Part shown: in pieces, positions 16,783 through 26,058 of the stretch
Layout: each line of letters starts with the position of its first letter
Numbering within the stretch: the stretch's first letter is position 1
Assembly (NCBI GenBank): GCA_902800595.1
Contig: CADCFA010000016.1
Coordinates: 1-56,190 of the forward strand
Reading direction: 5' to 3'
Length of the DNA stretch: 56,190 bases
Source: an uncultured Prevotellaceae bacterium
GTDB taxonomy: Bacteria > Bacteroidota > Bacteroidia > Bacteroidales > Bacteroidaceae
Notes under the pieces: model-generated
Told to the model about the DNA's origin: nothing
What the model saw: the letters and a program-made list of their open reading frames with translations, nothing else
Databases searched by the model: none
Program-made: the position numbers and the translations under genes

Positions 16783-17444
16783 TGGACTATATCATTATTG
16801 TGGCAGGCGGAAAAGGGCTGCGCATGGGGAGTGACATCCCAAAACAGTTCCTGCCCATCGGCGGCAAGCCCGTACTGATGCGCACACTGGAGCGTTTTAG
16901 GACATACTCGACAGGACTCCAGATTATCCTCGTGCTGCCAGAAGCCCAACAGGACTACTGGCGAAAGCTCTGCGAGGAATATCATTTCGATGTGGAGTAC
17001 CAGTTGGCTAATGGCGGACAGACGCGTTTCCATTCCGTACAGAACGGACTCGCCCTGGTGCCCGACGATGCCGAGGGTGTCGTGGGTGTGCACGATGGCG
17101 TGCGCCCCTTCCCAAGCATCGAGGTAATCCGCAACTGCTACGAGACTGCCCGTACCGCCAAAGCCGTCATCCCCGTGATTCCTGTCGTCGAAACAGTACG
17201 CCACCTGGAAGGTGACAAGTCGGTGACAGTTCCACGAGGCGACTACCGCCTCGTGCAGACACCCCAGACCTTCGACATCCAGTTGCTCAAGGCTGCCAAC
17301 AAGCAGCCTTACAACGACGGCTTTACCGACGATGCCTCTGTAGTGGAGAGCTATGGGCATGCCATCACACTCGTAGAGGGCAACCGCGAGAATATCAAGA
17401 TCACTACCCCCTACGACCTAAAGATCGCGGAAGTGTTAATTTAG
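16782..17444 (+). CDS. ispD: 2-C-methyl-D-erythritol 4-phosphate cytidylyltransferase
   Basis: The 220-aa enzyme makes CDP-methylerythritol from MEP and CTP in the non-mevalonate isoprenoid pathway. The nucleotide-binding motif is [19 protein letters not shown] at the N-terminus; [36 protein letters not shown] and FTDDASVVE follow in the order of the family, and [10 protein letters not shown] lies near the end. Length is normal. It overlaps the DJ-1 gene by one base and is followed 2 nt later by recG. Confidence 0.95.
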   Translation: MDYIIIVAGGKGLRMGSDIPKQFLPIGGKPVLMRTLERFRTYSTGLQIILVLPEAQQDYWRKLCEEYHFDVEYQLANGGQTRFHSVQNGLALVPDDAEGVVGVHDGVRPFPSIEVIRNCYETARTAKAVIPVIPVVETVRHLEGDKSVTVPRGDYRLVQTPQTFDIQLLKAANKQPYNDGFTDDASVVESYGHAITLVEGNRENIKITTPYDLKIAEVLI

Positions 17445-17446
17445 GA

Positions 17447-19540
17447 ATGGACATTCTCGATCAGGACATACAATACCTACCGGGGGTGGGACCGAACAGA
17501 AAGAAGATACTGGGTGAGGAGCTTGGTATCTATACCTATGGTGACCTGCTCGGGAACTATCCTTACAAGCACGTTGACCGGTCGAAGATCTATACCATCC
17601 ACGAGCTGACTGGCGATATGCCCTTTGTACAGATTGTAGGACACATCCTCAGTTTTGAGACCTTCCAGATGGGACCGCGCAAGGAGCGTGTCGTGGCTCA
17701 TTTCACAGATGGTACCAGCATCTGTGACCTCGTGTGGTTTCAGGGTGGGAAATATGCCAAACAAAGTTACAAGGTAGGTACGGAATACGTGGTGTTCGGC
17801 AAGCCTACCGTCTTCAACAACCGCATCAACATCACTCACCCCGACATGGATCGTGCCGAGGAGCTGGAGCTGTCGAGCATGGGTATGCAGCCCTACTATA
17901 CCACCACGGAGAAGATGAAAAAACGCGGTCTCTCCTCACGCACCATCGAGAAGCTCACCCGCGTCCTGTTAGAAAAGCTGCCGCCGCTGCCAGAAACCAT
18001 CCCCGACTTTATCACTGCCCCCCTCCACCTCATGGAGCGCGACGAGGCGCTGCGTGCCATCCACTATCCGCAGAACACCAAGGAACTGGAACGCGCCAGA
18101 GTCCGTCTGAAGTTCGAAGAACTTTTCTTCGTACAACTGAACATCGTCAGATACGCCAGCGATCATCGTCGCAAGTTTCGGGGCTATATCTTTTCACAAG
18201 TCGGACAGGTGTTCAACACCTTCTATCACAACAACCTGCCTTTCCCGTTGACGGAAGCGCAGAAACGCGTGATCCGCGAGATCCGCAAAGACACGGGCAG
18301 CGGACGCCAGATGAACCGCCTGCTGCAAGGCGACGTGGGCTCCGGCAAGACACTGGTGGCACTGATGACGATGCTCATCGCCATCGACAACGGCTATCAG
18401 GCCTGCATCATGGCACCCACGGAGATTCTCGCCGAGCAGCATCTGCAGACCATCATGGGATTTCTGAAAGACATGCCTGTACGGGTGGCGCTGCTCACAG
18501 GCATCGTGAAAGGCAAGCGACGACAGGAAGTGCTCGACGGTCTGTTGGACGGCACCATCCATATCCTCGTAGGCACACATGCCGTCATCGAAGACACGGT
18601 GCAGTTCGCACGTCTCGGTATGGTGGTGGTCGATGAACAGCACCGCTTTGGTGTGGCCCAGCGCGCCAAGCTATGGAGCAAGAGCCAGAACCCGCCGCAT
18701 GTGCTGGTGATGACAGCCACCCCGATTCCAAGAACCTTGGCGATGACCCTCTATGGTGACCTCGACGTGAGTGTCATCGACGAGCTGCCCCCAGGCAGAA
18801 AGCCTGTTCGCACCACCCATGTCTTCGACTCACGCATGACCTCTCTCTACGACGGTATCCGTCAACAGATCCGTGAGGGACGCCAGGTGTATATCGTCTT
18901 CCCACTCATTGAAGAGAGCGAGAAAAGTGACTTGAAGAATCTGGAAGACGGTTTTGAAGTATTGAGACAAGCCTTCCCCGAGTTCCGGTTGAGTAAGGTG
19001 CATGGGCGCATGAAACCCAGCGAGAAGGAGGAAGAGATGCAGCGCTTCGTCAGTGGCGAGACCCAGATCCTCGTTGCAACCACCGTCATCGAGGTAGGTG
19101 TGAATGTGCCGAATGCTTCTGTGATGGTGATCCTCGATGCCCAGCGATTCGGCCTCTCCCAGCTCCATCAGCTCAGAGGACGTGTAGGGCGCGGTGCCGA
19201 CCAGAGCTTCTGTATCCTCGTCACTCCCTATAAGCTCAGTGAGGAGACCCGTAAACGTATCGATATCATGTGCGACACCAACGATGGCTTTCGCATTGCC
19301 GAGGCTGATCTAAAGCTACGTGGCCCTGGCGATCTGGAAGGTACCCAACAGAGTGGTATGGCATTTGACCTGAAGATTGCAGATATCGCACGCGACGGTC
19401 AGTTGGTACAGATGGCACGCGACGAAGCCCAGAAGATCATTGAAGATGATCCGGAATGCACCTCGCCCCGCTATCAGCTGTTATGGGAGCGTCTGCGCCA
19501 AATTCGTAAAACAAATATTAATTGGGCGGCTATTTCTTAA
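17447..19540 (+). CDS. recG: ATP-dependent DNA helicase RecG
   Basis: The 697-aa protein remodels stalled replication forks and Holliday junctions. The N-terminal wedge region begins DIQYLPGVGPNRKKILGEEL. The helicase core has motif I GDVGSGKT, motif II DEQHRFG (DExH), motif III TATPIPRTL, and the C-terminal motifs TVIEVGVNVPNAS and QLHQLRGRVGRG, with the TRG-type region GPGDLEGTQQSG near the end. Length matches RecG. It is the third gene of the DJ-1-ispD-recG unit. Confidence 0.96.
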   Translation: MDILDQDIQYLPGVGPNRKKILGEELGIYTYGDLLGNYPYKHVDRSKIYTIHELTGDMPFVQIVGHILSFETFQMGPRKERVVAHFTDGTSICDLVWFQGGKYAKQSYKVGTEYVVFGKPTVFNNRINITHPDMDRAEELELSSMGMQPYYTTTEKMKKRGLSSRTIEKLTRVLLEKLPPLPETIPDFITAPLHLMERDEALRAIHYPQNTKELERARVRLKFEELFFVQLNIVRYASDHRRKFRGYIFSQVGQVFNTFYHNNLPFPLTEAQKRVIREIRKDTGSGRQMNRLLQGDVGSGKTLVALMTMLIAIDNGYQACIMAPTEILAEQHLQTIMGFLKDMPVRVALLTGIVKGKRRQEVLDGLLDGTIHILVGTHAVIEDTVQFARLGMVVVDEQHRFGVAQRAKLWSKSQNPPHVLVMTATPIPRTLAMTLYGDLDVSVIDELPPGRKPVRTTHVFDSRMTSLYDGIRQQIREGRQVYIVFPLIEESEKSDLKNLEDGFEVLRQAFPEFRLSKVHGRMKPSEKEEEMQRFVSGETQILVATTVIEVGVNVPNASVMVILDAQRFGLSQLHQLRGRVGRGADQSFCILVTPYKLSEETRKRIDIMCDTNDGFRIAEADLKLRGPGDLEGTQQSGMAFDLKIADIARDGQLVQMARDEAQKIIEDDPECTSPRYQLLWERLRQIRKTNINWAAIS

Positions 19541-19611
19541 TGAAAGTGTTAAAACAACACAAAAGTTTGTTAACGATAACACATTTCTGCATCTTTTCCG
19601 AATAATATTCC

Positions 19612-19619
19612 TATCTTTG
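19612..19619 (+). promoter_or_regulatory. -7 box for the M23 peptidase gene
   Basis: TATCTTTG lies 67 nt before ATG 19687. A gttaacgataac near-palindrome occurs at 19569-19580. No good -33 is seen. Confidence 0.5.
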
Positions 19620-19686
19620 CACCGAATTTCTGAAAAAAGCGCCTGCCTCAAACGTGAGGCGCGGAAACAATAAACCCAAAATAATA

Positions 19687-20555
19687 ATGAACTTATTGAA
19701 GAATCTTAAGACAACAGCTTTTCTTACATTAATGATGCTCACCACGACTTCTGCCGCAGGACAGGATCTCTTGGCTCGCCAGGCTCCCGTCGATCGCAAG
19801 ATGAAGGCTGTTGACTCCATAGCACTTAATAGACTGATTGAACAGGAAATGTTTGAGAACCCCGCTGGCGACCTGTATGATGAGTGGGACAATGATCTGA
19901 CTCACTATCAGGGTATGACCATCCCCGATGAGACAACTATCGATCTGCGTGGTTTCTGCATGCCTACAGAGAGCCGTGTCGTCACCTCAAACTTCGGTGC
20001 ACGTTGGGGACGTCAGCATAAGGGTCTCGACATCAAGGTTTATATTGGTGACACCATCCGTGCCGCCTTCAGTGGAAAAGTACGTATCGTGAAATATGAG
20101 CCACGCGGCTATGGTAAGTATGTGGTGATCCGCCACTACAACGGACTGGAGACCTACTAACCGGTTCACACCTCCACTTCGAGACTCGTGTCTGCGGTAT
20201 TGCCCTAAACCCCGCCCTGATGTTCGACTTCCGTAATCAGGATGTGACAAGCGATTTCTACACCTTCCGTCGCAGCAAGTATGCTGCTGAGTCTGCACTC
20301 GCTACCCGTCTGCGCGGCGTAGAGGCTAACGCCAGCGGTCGTTTCGAGGTTGATGCCGACGATGATTCAGAGATGGCCATCGCTGCGCCAGCCGCTTCAT
20401 TCGCACCTGAGACGCACTTCCACAAGGTGAAGAAGGGTGAGACGCTTCAGGCCGTTGCACGTAAGTGCCACACCACGGTTGATGCCCTCTGCCGTCTGAA
20501 CCGTATCGGTAAGAACATCCGCCTGATGCCTGGTCAGATCTTGAAGTACAACTAA
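19687..20555 (+). pseudogene. M23 peptidase-LysM protein with an internal deletion
   Basis: ATG 19687 opens a frame with a signal peptide (FLTLMMLTTTSAAGQ) and the first part of a LytM/M23 endopeptidase domain, with SNFGARWGRQHKGLD carrying metal-binding His and Asp. The frame stops at 20160 after HYNGLETY. From about 20157 a second frame continues with TGSHLHFETRVCGIALNPAL (the HxH motif), then a Ser/Ala-rich linker and a C-terminal LysM domain (HKVKKGETLQAVARKCHTTV). The segment normally lying between, with YGHL and the GNTGRS loop, roughly 30 residues, is missing and the frames do not match. The intact protein would be an envelope hydrolase. Gene loss or assembly error are both possible. 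Confidence 0.75.
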
Positions 20556-20578
20556 GAGATTGATTAACAAGCAAAAAT

Positions 20579-20611
20579 AAATCCCACCCTCATCGGGTGG
20601 GATTCTTTTTT
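20579..20611. terminator. Bidirectional terminator
   Basis: Arms 20580-20589 and 20595-20604 (AATCCCACCC and its complement) with a 5-nt loop are followed by a T-run. It lies between the convergent M23 and thioredoxin-esterase genes. Confidence 0.85.
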
Positions 20612-21938
20612 ATTTCAGTGTCTTAATCAGGAACTGGGCGACGATGTCTGTCGAACGGTAGATGTTCTGTGAGAAGCCGTGATCGAAATATTCCTGCATC
20701 ACATACTCACTGCCCGGCCATATCTGATGGAAACGCTCACCATAGGTGTAAGGCACCACACGGTCGGCATTGCCGTGAACGATGATGGCAGGTCCCTGAT
20801 ACTTCGCAGCTGTCTCGTAGATAGGCAAAGAGAACGCCGTACGGATATAGTTACCACCGAGCTTCAAGCCGCCGAAGAGCTCGATATACTCACCCGGATC
20901 GAAGGGATCATACATCTTTCCCATCGTGTTACCCTTGATGGCATCCTCACGCAGGACGGCAGCAGGCGCCATCAGTGCCACAGCCTTGAAGGCAGGCTTG
21001 CCGAACGCCTCACTCAGCTCACCGGCAGTCATAGAAGCAACCACGCCACCCTGAGAGTGTCCGACGATAGCCAGACCGTCAACATAACGCAGACTGCTCA
21101 CATATTCCACCACTTTCTTGGCATCCTCAATCTCGTTGGGTACCGTCATGTCCTTAAACTCACCCTCACTCTGTCCGTGACCGTTGAAGTCGAAACGGAT
21201 ACTGGCGATACCATGTGCCTGCAGCGTGTCGCAGATCAGCTCGAACATCGGACCGTCCTTCGTACCACTGAAACCGTGACAGAACACCACCATCGGACAC
21301 TTCTCACCGTCTTTCAGCTCCGGCTTCTGGATGATGGCAGCCAGCTTACCGTGATCACCGTCGATACTCACGCGCTCACCTTTCTGAGCAGGCACATAGG
21401 CACCAGTGGTCAGCTCCTTCAGATACTTGTCCACCTTATAGGTTAAGACGGTAGAGAGCTGAACCTTACCATCCGGACCTACCACCACCATCGAGGGGAT
21501 CCATTTCACGCCATAAGCCTTGGCGATGTCGGTTTCCTTGAACTTCTTCAGCTCGCTCACCTGCGGATAGGTGATACCGAACTTCTCCACAGCCTTTTTC
21601 CAAGCCTCCACTTCTGTATCCATCGACACACCGACGAACTCAATGCCGTGCTGCTTGTAAGCCTGCTGGATACGTACCACCTCAGGCGCATCCTTACGAC
21701 AGTCGGGGCACCACGATGCCCAGAAGTCGAGCACCACCGTCTTACCCTTTGCAAACTTAGAGAACTGGAACTTCTTGCCGTCGAGTGTCTGCATCTTGAA
21801 GTCAGGTGCCACACTGCCGGGCTGGATCAATTCCGCTGCATACTTCGTGTCCATGTCCTTCTGCGGACCGAACTGCGCTTTAACTTCTGCCGTTGCTCCC
21901 ACCAGGAGCAGAGCGGCTAAAACTACTGATAATCTCAT
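20610..21938 (-). CDS. Thioredoxin-like and alpha/beta-hydrolase fusion protein
   Basis: The 442-aa exported protein (signal peptide ending TAEVKA) joins two domains. Residues about 35-180 are a TlpA/ResA-type thioredoxin with the redox motif WCPDC at 76-80 and the cis-proline region KWIPSMVVV. Residues about 190-440 are an alpha/beta-hydrolase: FCHGFSGTKD (oxyanion hole), IRFDFNGHGQSEGEF, nucleophile elbow GHSQGG, and HGNADRVVPY and FDHGFS carrying the likely acid and His. The hydrolase half resembles cinnamoyl/feruloyl esterases. I chose ATG 21938 because a -7 box at 21960-21967 excludes 21962. Fusing a redox domain to an esterase is unusual; the joint function is unknown. Confidence 0.85.
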   Translation of the reverse strand: MRLSVVLAALLLVGATAEVKAQFGPQKDMDTKYAAELIQPGSVAPDFKMQTLDGKKFQFSKFAKGKTVVLDFWASWCPDCRKDAPEVVRIQQAYKQHGIEFVGVSMDTEVEAWKKAVEKFGITYPQVSELKKFKETDIAKAYGVKWIPSMVVVGPDGKVQLSTVLTYKVDKYLKELTTGAYVPAQKGERVSIDGDHGKLAAIIQKPELKDGEKCPMVVFCHGFSGTKDGPMFELICDTLQAHGIASIRFDFNGHGQSEGEFKDMTVPNEIEDAKKVVEYVSSLRYVDGLAIVGHSQGGVVASMTAGELSEAFGKPAFKAVALMAPAAVLREDAIKGNTMGKMYDPFDPGEYIELFGGLKLGGNYIRTAFSLPIYETAAKYQGPAIIVHGNADRVVPYTYGERFHQIWPGSEYVMQEYFDHGFSQNIYRSTDIVAQFLIKTLK

Positions 21939-21959
21939 GATATTAAGAGAAATTTTCTG

Positions 21960-22019
21960 CAAATGTACAAAATAATAATGAATTGTAGATGGCAGATTGT
22001 AAATTATTTCTTATCTTTG
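21960..22019. promoter_or_regulatory. Divergent -7 boxes: fusion protein and HerA-like ATPase
   Basis: Minus-strand TACATTTG (21967-21960) serves the fusion gene; plus-strand TATCTTTG (22012-22019) lies 25 nt before ATG 22044. -33 boxes are not clear. Confidence 0.55.
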
Positions 22020-22043
22020 CAGAAAATTTAAACTATAAATCTT

Positions 22044-23624
22044 ATGTACGACAAGGAAAGAGGGCTTTATATCGCCCACTGCGCCAATGGCGCGCTTAGT
22101 ATCACAGGTAAGATGGCCAACCGCCACGGACTGATAGCGGGTGCCACAGGTACAGGTAAGACCGTCACCTTGCAGGTGATGGCAGAAACATTTTGTCAGG
22201 CAGGCGTACCCTGTTTCATGGCCGACATGAAGGGCGACCTCTCCGGTATCTCCCAGACTGGCAAGATGAGTGGCTTCATCGAGAAGCGTCTGCCCGAGTT
22301 CGGTATCGAGAACCCAGAGTTCCAAGCATGTCCCGTACGCTTCTTCGACGTGTTCGGTGAACAGGGACATCCCATGCGTGCTACCATCTCACAGATGGGC
22401 CCCCAGCTACTGTCACGACTGATGCAGCTGAACGAGACACAGGATGGTGTGCTGAACATCGTGTTCCGCATCGCTGATGAGCGTGGGCTGCTGTTGATCG
22501 ACCTGAAGGACCTGCGTTCGATGCTCGACTGGGTATCGAAGCATGCCAAGGAATACACCACCAAGTATGGCAACATCTCCACCGCCACCATCGGTGCCAT
22601 CCAACGTGCTCTCCTACAGCTGGAGAACCAGGGGGCCGACAAGTTCTTCGGTGAGCCGTCGTTCGACATCTACGACCTAATGCAGACCGAGGGCGGCAAG
22701 GGTGTGATGAATGTGCTGGCTGCCGACAAGCTGATGCTGCAGCCCAAGCTCTACTCCACCTTCCTGCTGTGGCTGCTCTCCGAGCTCTACTCCACCCTTC
22801 CTGAAGTCGGGGATATGGAGTTGCCCAAGCTCGTGTTCTTCTTCGACGAGGCCCACATGCTGTTCACCGACACCAGCAAGGCGTTGCTCGATAAGATAGA
22901 GCAGGTCATCCGTCTCATCCGTTCCAAGGGTGTAGGTATCTATTTCATCACCCAGAGTCCGACCGATATTCCTGAGAATATCCTCGGACAGCTCGGCAAC
23001 CGTGTGCAGCATGCCCTGCGTGCCTATACGCCGAAGGATCAGAAGGCGGTGAAGACCGCCGCCGACACCTTCCGTGCCAACCCTGCCTTCAAGACCGACG
23101 AGGCCATCATGAACCTTGAGACGGGTGAAGCCCTTGTCTCGTTCCTCGATCCCAAGGGTGCCCCCACCGTGGTGGAGCGTGCCAAGATCCTATTCCCGTT
23201 GTCACAGATTGGTGCTGTCACCGAAGGACAGCGCCTCGACATCATCAAGCAGAGCCGCATCTATGGCAAATACGACACGCCCATTGACCGTGAGAGTGCC
23301 TTCGAGGTGCTGATGGCAGAGGCTGACCGACAGTTGGCAGAACAGGAACAGCAACAGGCAGAGATAGAGATCCCGCAGCCGGAGGCCAAGGCAGAGAAGA
23401 AGAAACCTGGTATCATGGGAAAGGTCGGCAAGGCCATCCTCACCGCCATCACCTCTACCCTCGCCGCCATACTGGGTACCTATGTCAGCGACAAGGTGAC
23501 GGGTAAGAAGACGAAGTCGAGGACCTCAGGTACAGGTCGTGTGGTGAAGAATGCCACCAGTGCCGCCACCCGTACCATCACCAAAGAACTCACCCGCGAC
23601 ATCCTCGGCAACTTAATTAAGTAG
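22044..23624 (+). CDS. HerA-like ATPase (DUF853 type)
   Basis: The 526-aa protein belongs to the HerA-HAS-barrel C-terminal ATPases (DUF853, E. coli YjgR). Walker A is GATGTGKT near residue 36; the acidic Walker B follows in [12 protein letters not shown], and [33 protein letters not shown] (split here as two halves, [13 protein letters not shown] and [14 protein letters not shown]) is the sensor region. The C-terminal quarter is Glu/Gln-rich, then hydrophobic ([17 protein letters not shown]), then basic. The molecular role of this family is not settled; DNA pumping is suggested by homology to HerA. It is convergent with the PPTase gene, stops touching. Confidence 0.88.
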   Translation: MYDKERGLYIAHCANGALSITGKMANRHGLIAGATGTGKTVTLQVMAETFCQAGVPCFMADMKGDLSGISQTGKMSGFIEKRLPEFGIENPEFQACPVRFFDVFGEQGHPMRATISQMGPQLLSRLMQLNETQDGVLNIVFRIADERGLLLIDLKDLRSMLDWVSKHAKEYTTKYGNISTATIGAIQRALLQLENQGADKFFGEPSFDIYDLMQTEGGKGVMNVLAADKLMLQPKLYSTFLLWLLSELYSTLPEVGDMELPKLVFFFDEAHMLFTDTSKALLDKIEQVIRLIRSKGVGIYFITQSPTDIPENILGQLGNRVQHALRAYTPKDQKAVKTAADTFRANPAFKTDEAIMNLETGEALVSFLDPKGAPTVVERAKILFPLSQIGAVTEGQRLDIIKQSRIYGKYDTPIDRESAFEVLMAEADRQLAEQEQQQAEIEIPQPEAKAEKKKPGIMGKVGKAILTAITSTLAAILGTYVSDKVTGKKTKSRTSGTGRVVKNATSAATRTITKELTRDILGNLIK

Positions 23625-24185
23625 TTAAGTATTCTCGCAAATTGTATAGATATACCGCTGTCGATTGACAGTGGTATATTTGTATCTAGTCGTGTCGATC
23701 ACGGTTTTCATGTCGTTGCTGATGCCAGTACCGATCAGTTTTGTGGTAGCCTCTTTCATCGTCCAGAGGCGGATAAAGGCGGCTGCAGGATCCTCTGCTG
23801 AATGGATTTGAGCAATCTCCTCATCATTCATCGTATAGTTCACTAACGACTCCTTATACTCGCGGATGCTTTCCACATCTACACCTATAGGCTGGTCGCT
23901 CACCACACAGATGGCAGCCTCCTTACAATGACTCAGGTTAAAGAAGATTTCCGGATGTCCCACAATCGAGGGCTTGCCATGCTCATTGTATTCGAAGATA
24001 GGGTTGTCTGTGATGCCGTATGTCTCGCGCAGGGCTTTTTTCAATAAAAGGTACGCCAGCACGCAGAGCCTTTGTCCCTGTTCAAACTTGAACTTGAGGG
24101 CCTGCTCTCTTCGCTGCGCTGAAATATCCTTCAGCGCCGCCTCAAGGTCAAACTCCCAGATATTCTCACTTACCAATACCCGCAT
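23625..24185 (-). CDS. 4'-phosphopantetheinyl transferase, Sfp type
   Basis: The 186-aa enzyme should load the phosphopantetheine arm of CoA onto a carrier protein. Magnesium-binding signatures are GVDVESI and WTMKEATTKL, with FNLSHCKEAAICVVS before them, in the family order. At 186 aa it is shorter than Sfp (about 220) but has all core motifs. It follows rmuC on the same strand after a 42-nt spacer of T-rich repeats. No polyketide or peptide synthase lies nearby, so the carrier is probably fatty-acid ACP or one encoded elsewhere. Confidence 0.88.
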   Translation of the reverse strand: MRVLVSENIWEFDLEAALKDISAQRREQALKFKFEQGQRLCVLAYLLLKKALRETYGITDNPIFEYNEHGKPSIVGHPEIFFNLSHCKEAAICVVSDQPIGVDVESIREYKESLVNYTMNDEEIAQIHSAEDPAAAFIRLWTMKEATTKLIGTGISNDMKTVIDTTRYKYTTVNRQRYIYTICENT

Positions 24186-24227
24186 TTTTCAATTATTACA
24201 TTTTTACATTTTTACATTTTCCCATTA

Positions 24228-25532
24228 TCACTCCAGTCCTATTTCCGGCATGGGGATCTTGCGGTTGGGGTTTTCCTTCGCACCGAGATCTACCAGTTCA
24301 CGACCTTTCTGCGCCACACTCTGACGACCCGTGATGAGCTTGTTGTTGGCATTGTCGTAGGCCTCCACCGTCTTGTGCAGCTTCTCACCCAGTTCGTTAT
24401 AGCGTTTCACGAAGTCACCCAAGCGGTCGAGCAACTGCTCGGCCAGTCCGAACACCTTCTCCTGGTTCTCCGCCTGCTGGTTCTGTACCCACGCGATATG
24501 GATCATGTGGAGGATACCCAACAGGTTCTGCTCACCCGTCACGAACACCTTCTTCTCGAACGCCTCGCGCCAGAGTGTGGGGTCATTCGCCAGTGCCAGC
24601 TGCAACGACGACTCGAAGGGCACGAACATAATCACAAAGTCCACCGTCTCACGCCCGTTCTTGATATACTTCGAATAGTCCTTACGCGCCAATTCGTTCA
24701 CATGACTGCGCACACTCTTGATATGCTCCTGCAGATAACGCTCCTTCTCCTCGGGTGCCTCGGCATTCACATATTTCTCATACGCCACGAGCGACACCTT
24801 CGAGTCCACGATGGCATCCTGTCCCTGCGGATAGTGCAGGATCACGTCGGGCTGCATCTCACGCCCCGTCTCATCGTTCTTCAAGGGGCGCCCCAGCTCG
24901 TCGCGCAGACGTGCCTGCACCTCATAGTGGATGCCCTCCGTCAGACCCTGACTGGCAAGCAGGTCACCGAGGATGATCTCACCCATGTTGCCGCTCACCT
25001 TATTGTCACGCCGCAGCACGTTGGTCAGGCTCTCCGCCTTCTCACCCAGCTGCTGTGTCTGCTGCATCATCTGCTGGATTTGTTCACGGAAGGAAGCCGA
25101 GTGGGCAGCACTCTCCTTCTGATTCTCCGAGATGGCTTTCTGCATCTTGTCGATGGCATCCTTCAGCGGCTGGGTGATACCCGTCATCGCCTCCGTGTTC
25201 TGAGCCTTCAGCTTCTGGGCACTGTTCTCCATCAGCTGCTGTGCCATGTTCTTAAACCGCTCCTCGTTACGCTTCAGCTCCTCGTCCATCTGCTGGCGCA
25301 CCAGCTCCAGTTCCCTGCCCTGACTCTCCGCCTTGGCATGGAGCGACCTGTTCTCTGCTTCCAGATGGTTCACCCGGCTGGTGGCAGCATTCAGCTGCTC
25401 TCCCTTCATCGAGAGTTCGATATCCTTCTTCCCGGATGCGATGTTCACAGCATCCATCCTTTTGTCCATCACGAGGTAAGCCGCCAAGGCACCTGCCACA
25501 ACACCTATTACAATATAGAGTACGATCATCAT
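24228..25532 (-). CDS. rmuC: RmuC family DNA recombination protein
   Basis: The 434-aa protein is RmuC: an N-terminal membrane anchor (IVLYIVIGVVAGALAAYLV), a long coiled coil (about 35-165, rich in Glu/Gln/Lys), then the restriction-nuclease-like domain with GNMGEIILGDLLASQGL, HYPQGQDAIVDSKVSLVAYE (DSK being the likely catalytic part) and FVIMFVPFESSLQLAL. In E. coli RmuC limits inversion at short inverted repeats. Both M1 and M2 are possible starts. The long antisense frame on the plus strand is a shadow. A -7 box lies at 25551-25558. Confidence 0.93.
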   Translation of the reverse strand: MMIVLYIVIGVVAGALAAYLVMDKRMDAVNIASGKKDIELSMKGEQLNAATSRVNHLEAENRSLHAKAESQGRELELVRQQMDEELKRNEERFKNMAQQLMENSAQKLKAQNTEAMTGITQPLKDAIDKMQKAISENQKESAAHSASFREQIQQMMQQTQQLGEKAESLTNVLRRDNKVSGNMGEIILGDLLASQGLTEGIHYEVQARLRDELGRPLKNDETGREMQPDVILHYPQGQDAIVDSKVSLVAYEKYVNAEAPEEKERYLQEHIKSVRSHVNELARKDYSKYIKNGRETVDFVIMFVPFESSLQLALANDPTLWREAFEKKVFVTGEQNLLGILHMIHIAWVQNQQAENQEKVFGLAEQLLDRLGDFVKRYNELGEKLHKTVEAYDNANNKLITGRQSVAQKGRELVDLGAKENPNRKIPMPEIGLE

Positions 25533-25550
25533 TTAACGCTTATTTTTCTG

Positions 25551-25608
25551 CAAAAGTAAAAAAAATCCTTGAAAATAATAGCGGTTACACAATTATTTTG
25601 TATATTTG
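25551..25608. promoter_or_regulatory. Divergent -7 boxes: rmuC and DUF4332 gene
   Basis: Minus-strand TACTTTTG (25558-25551) serves rmuC; plus-strand TATATTTG (25601-25608) lies 42 nt before ATG 25651. Confidence 0.55.
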
Positions 25609-25650
25609 CACCATCATAACCATTTATTGATCACTAAAAACTTTAAGATT

Positions 25651-26058
25651 ATGGATTACAAGATTATTGACATTGAGGGTATTGGCGATGTTTATGCAGA
25701 GAAGCTCATTGCCGCTGGTATTAACAAAGTAAGCGAACTGCTCGAGAAGTGCGCGGCTCCCAAGGGACGTAAGGCACTGGCTGAAGCTACAGGCATCAGT
25801 GAGAAGCTCATCCTGAAGTGGACCAACCATGCCGACCTGTTCCGCATCAACGGCGTAGGTCCTCAGTTTGCCGAGCTGCTTGAGGCTGCCGGTGTTGACA
25901 CTGTGAAGGAGTTCCGTCACCGCGTGGCAGAGAACCTGCAGCCGAAGCTGGAGGAGACCAACGCCGCCAAGAACATCTGCAACCGCGTGCCTGCCGTCAG
26001 TGAGATTCAGAAGATGATCGACCAGGCCAAGGAGCTGGAGCCGAAGGTAACGTACTAA
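25651..26058 (+). CDS. DUF4332 helix-hairpin-helix protein
   Basis: The 135-aa protein has two helix-hairpin-helix-like units: IEGIGDVYAEKLIAAGINKV and INGVGPQFAELLEAAGVDTV, each followed by a helical linker. This is the DUF4332 pattern, thought to bind DNA by analogy with other HhH proteins. I chose ATG 25651 since the -7 box at 25601 excludes the upstream ATG at 25606. It converges with the RecD-like gene and overlaps its stop by 4 nt, so the two 3' ends are fixed against each other. Confidence 0.85.
   Translation: MDYKIIDIEGIGDVYAEKLIAAGINKVSELLEKCAAPKGRKALAEATGISEKLILKWTNHADLFRINGVGPQFAELLEAAGVDTVKEFRHRVAENLQPKLEETNAAKNICNRVPAVSEIQKMIDQAKELEPKVTY

Noticed and set aside
24375-25559. Long plus-strand frame of 394 codons opposite rmuC
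   Set aside because: It is antisense to a clear rmuC gene, is Leu/His-rich without any recognisable domain, and covers the rmuC promoter.
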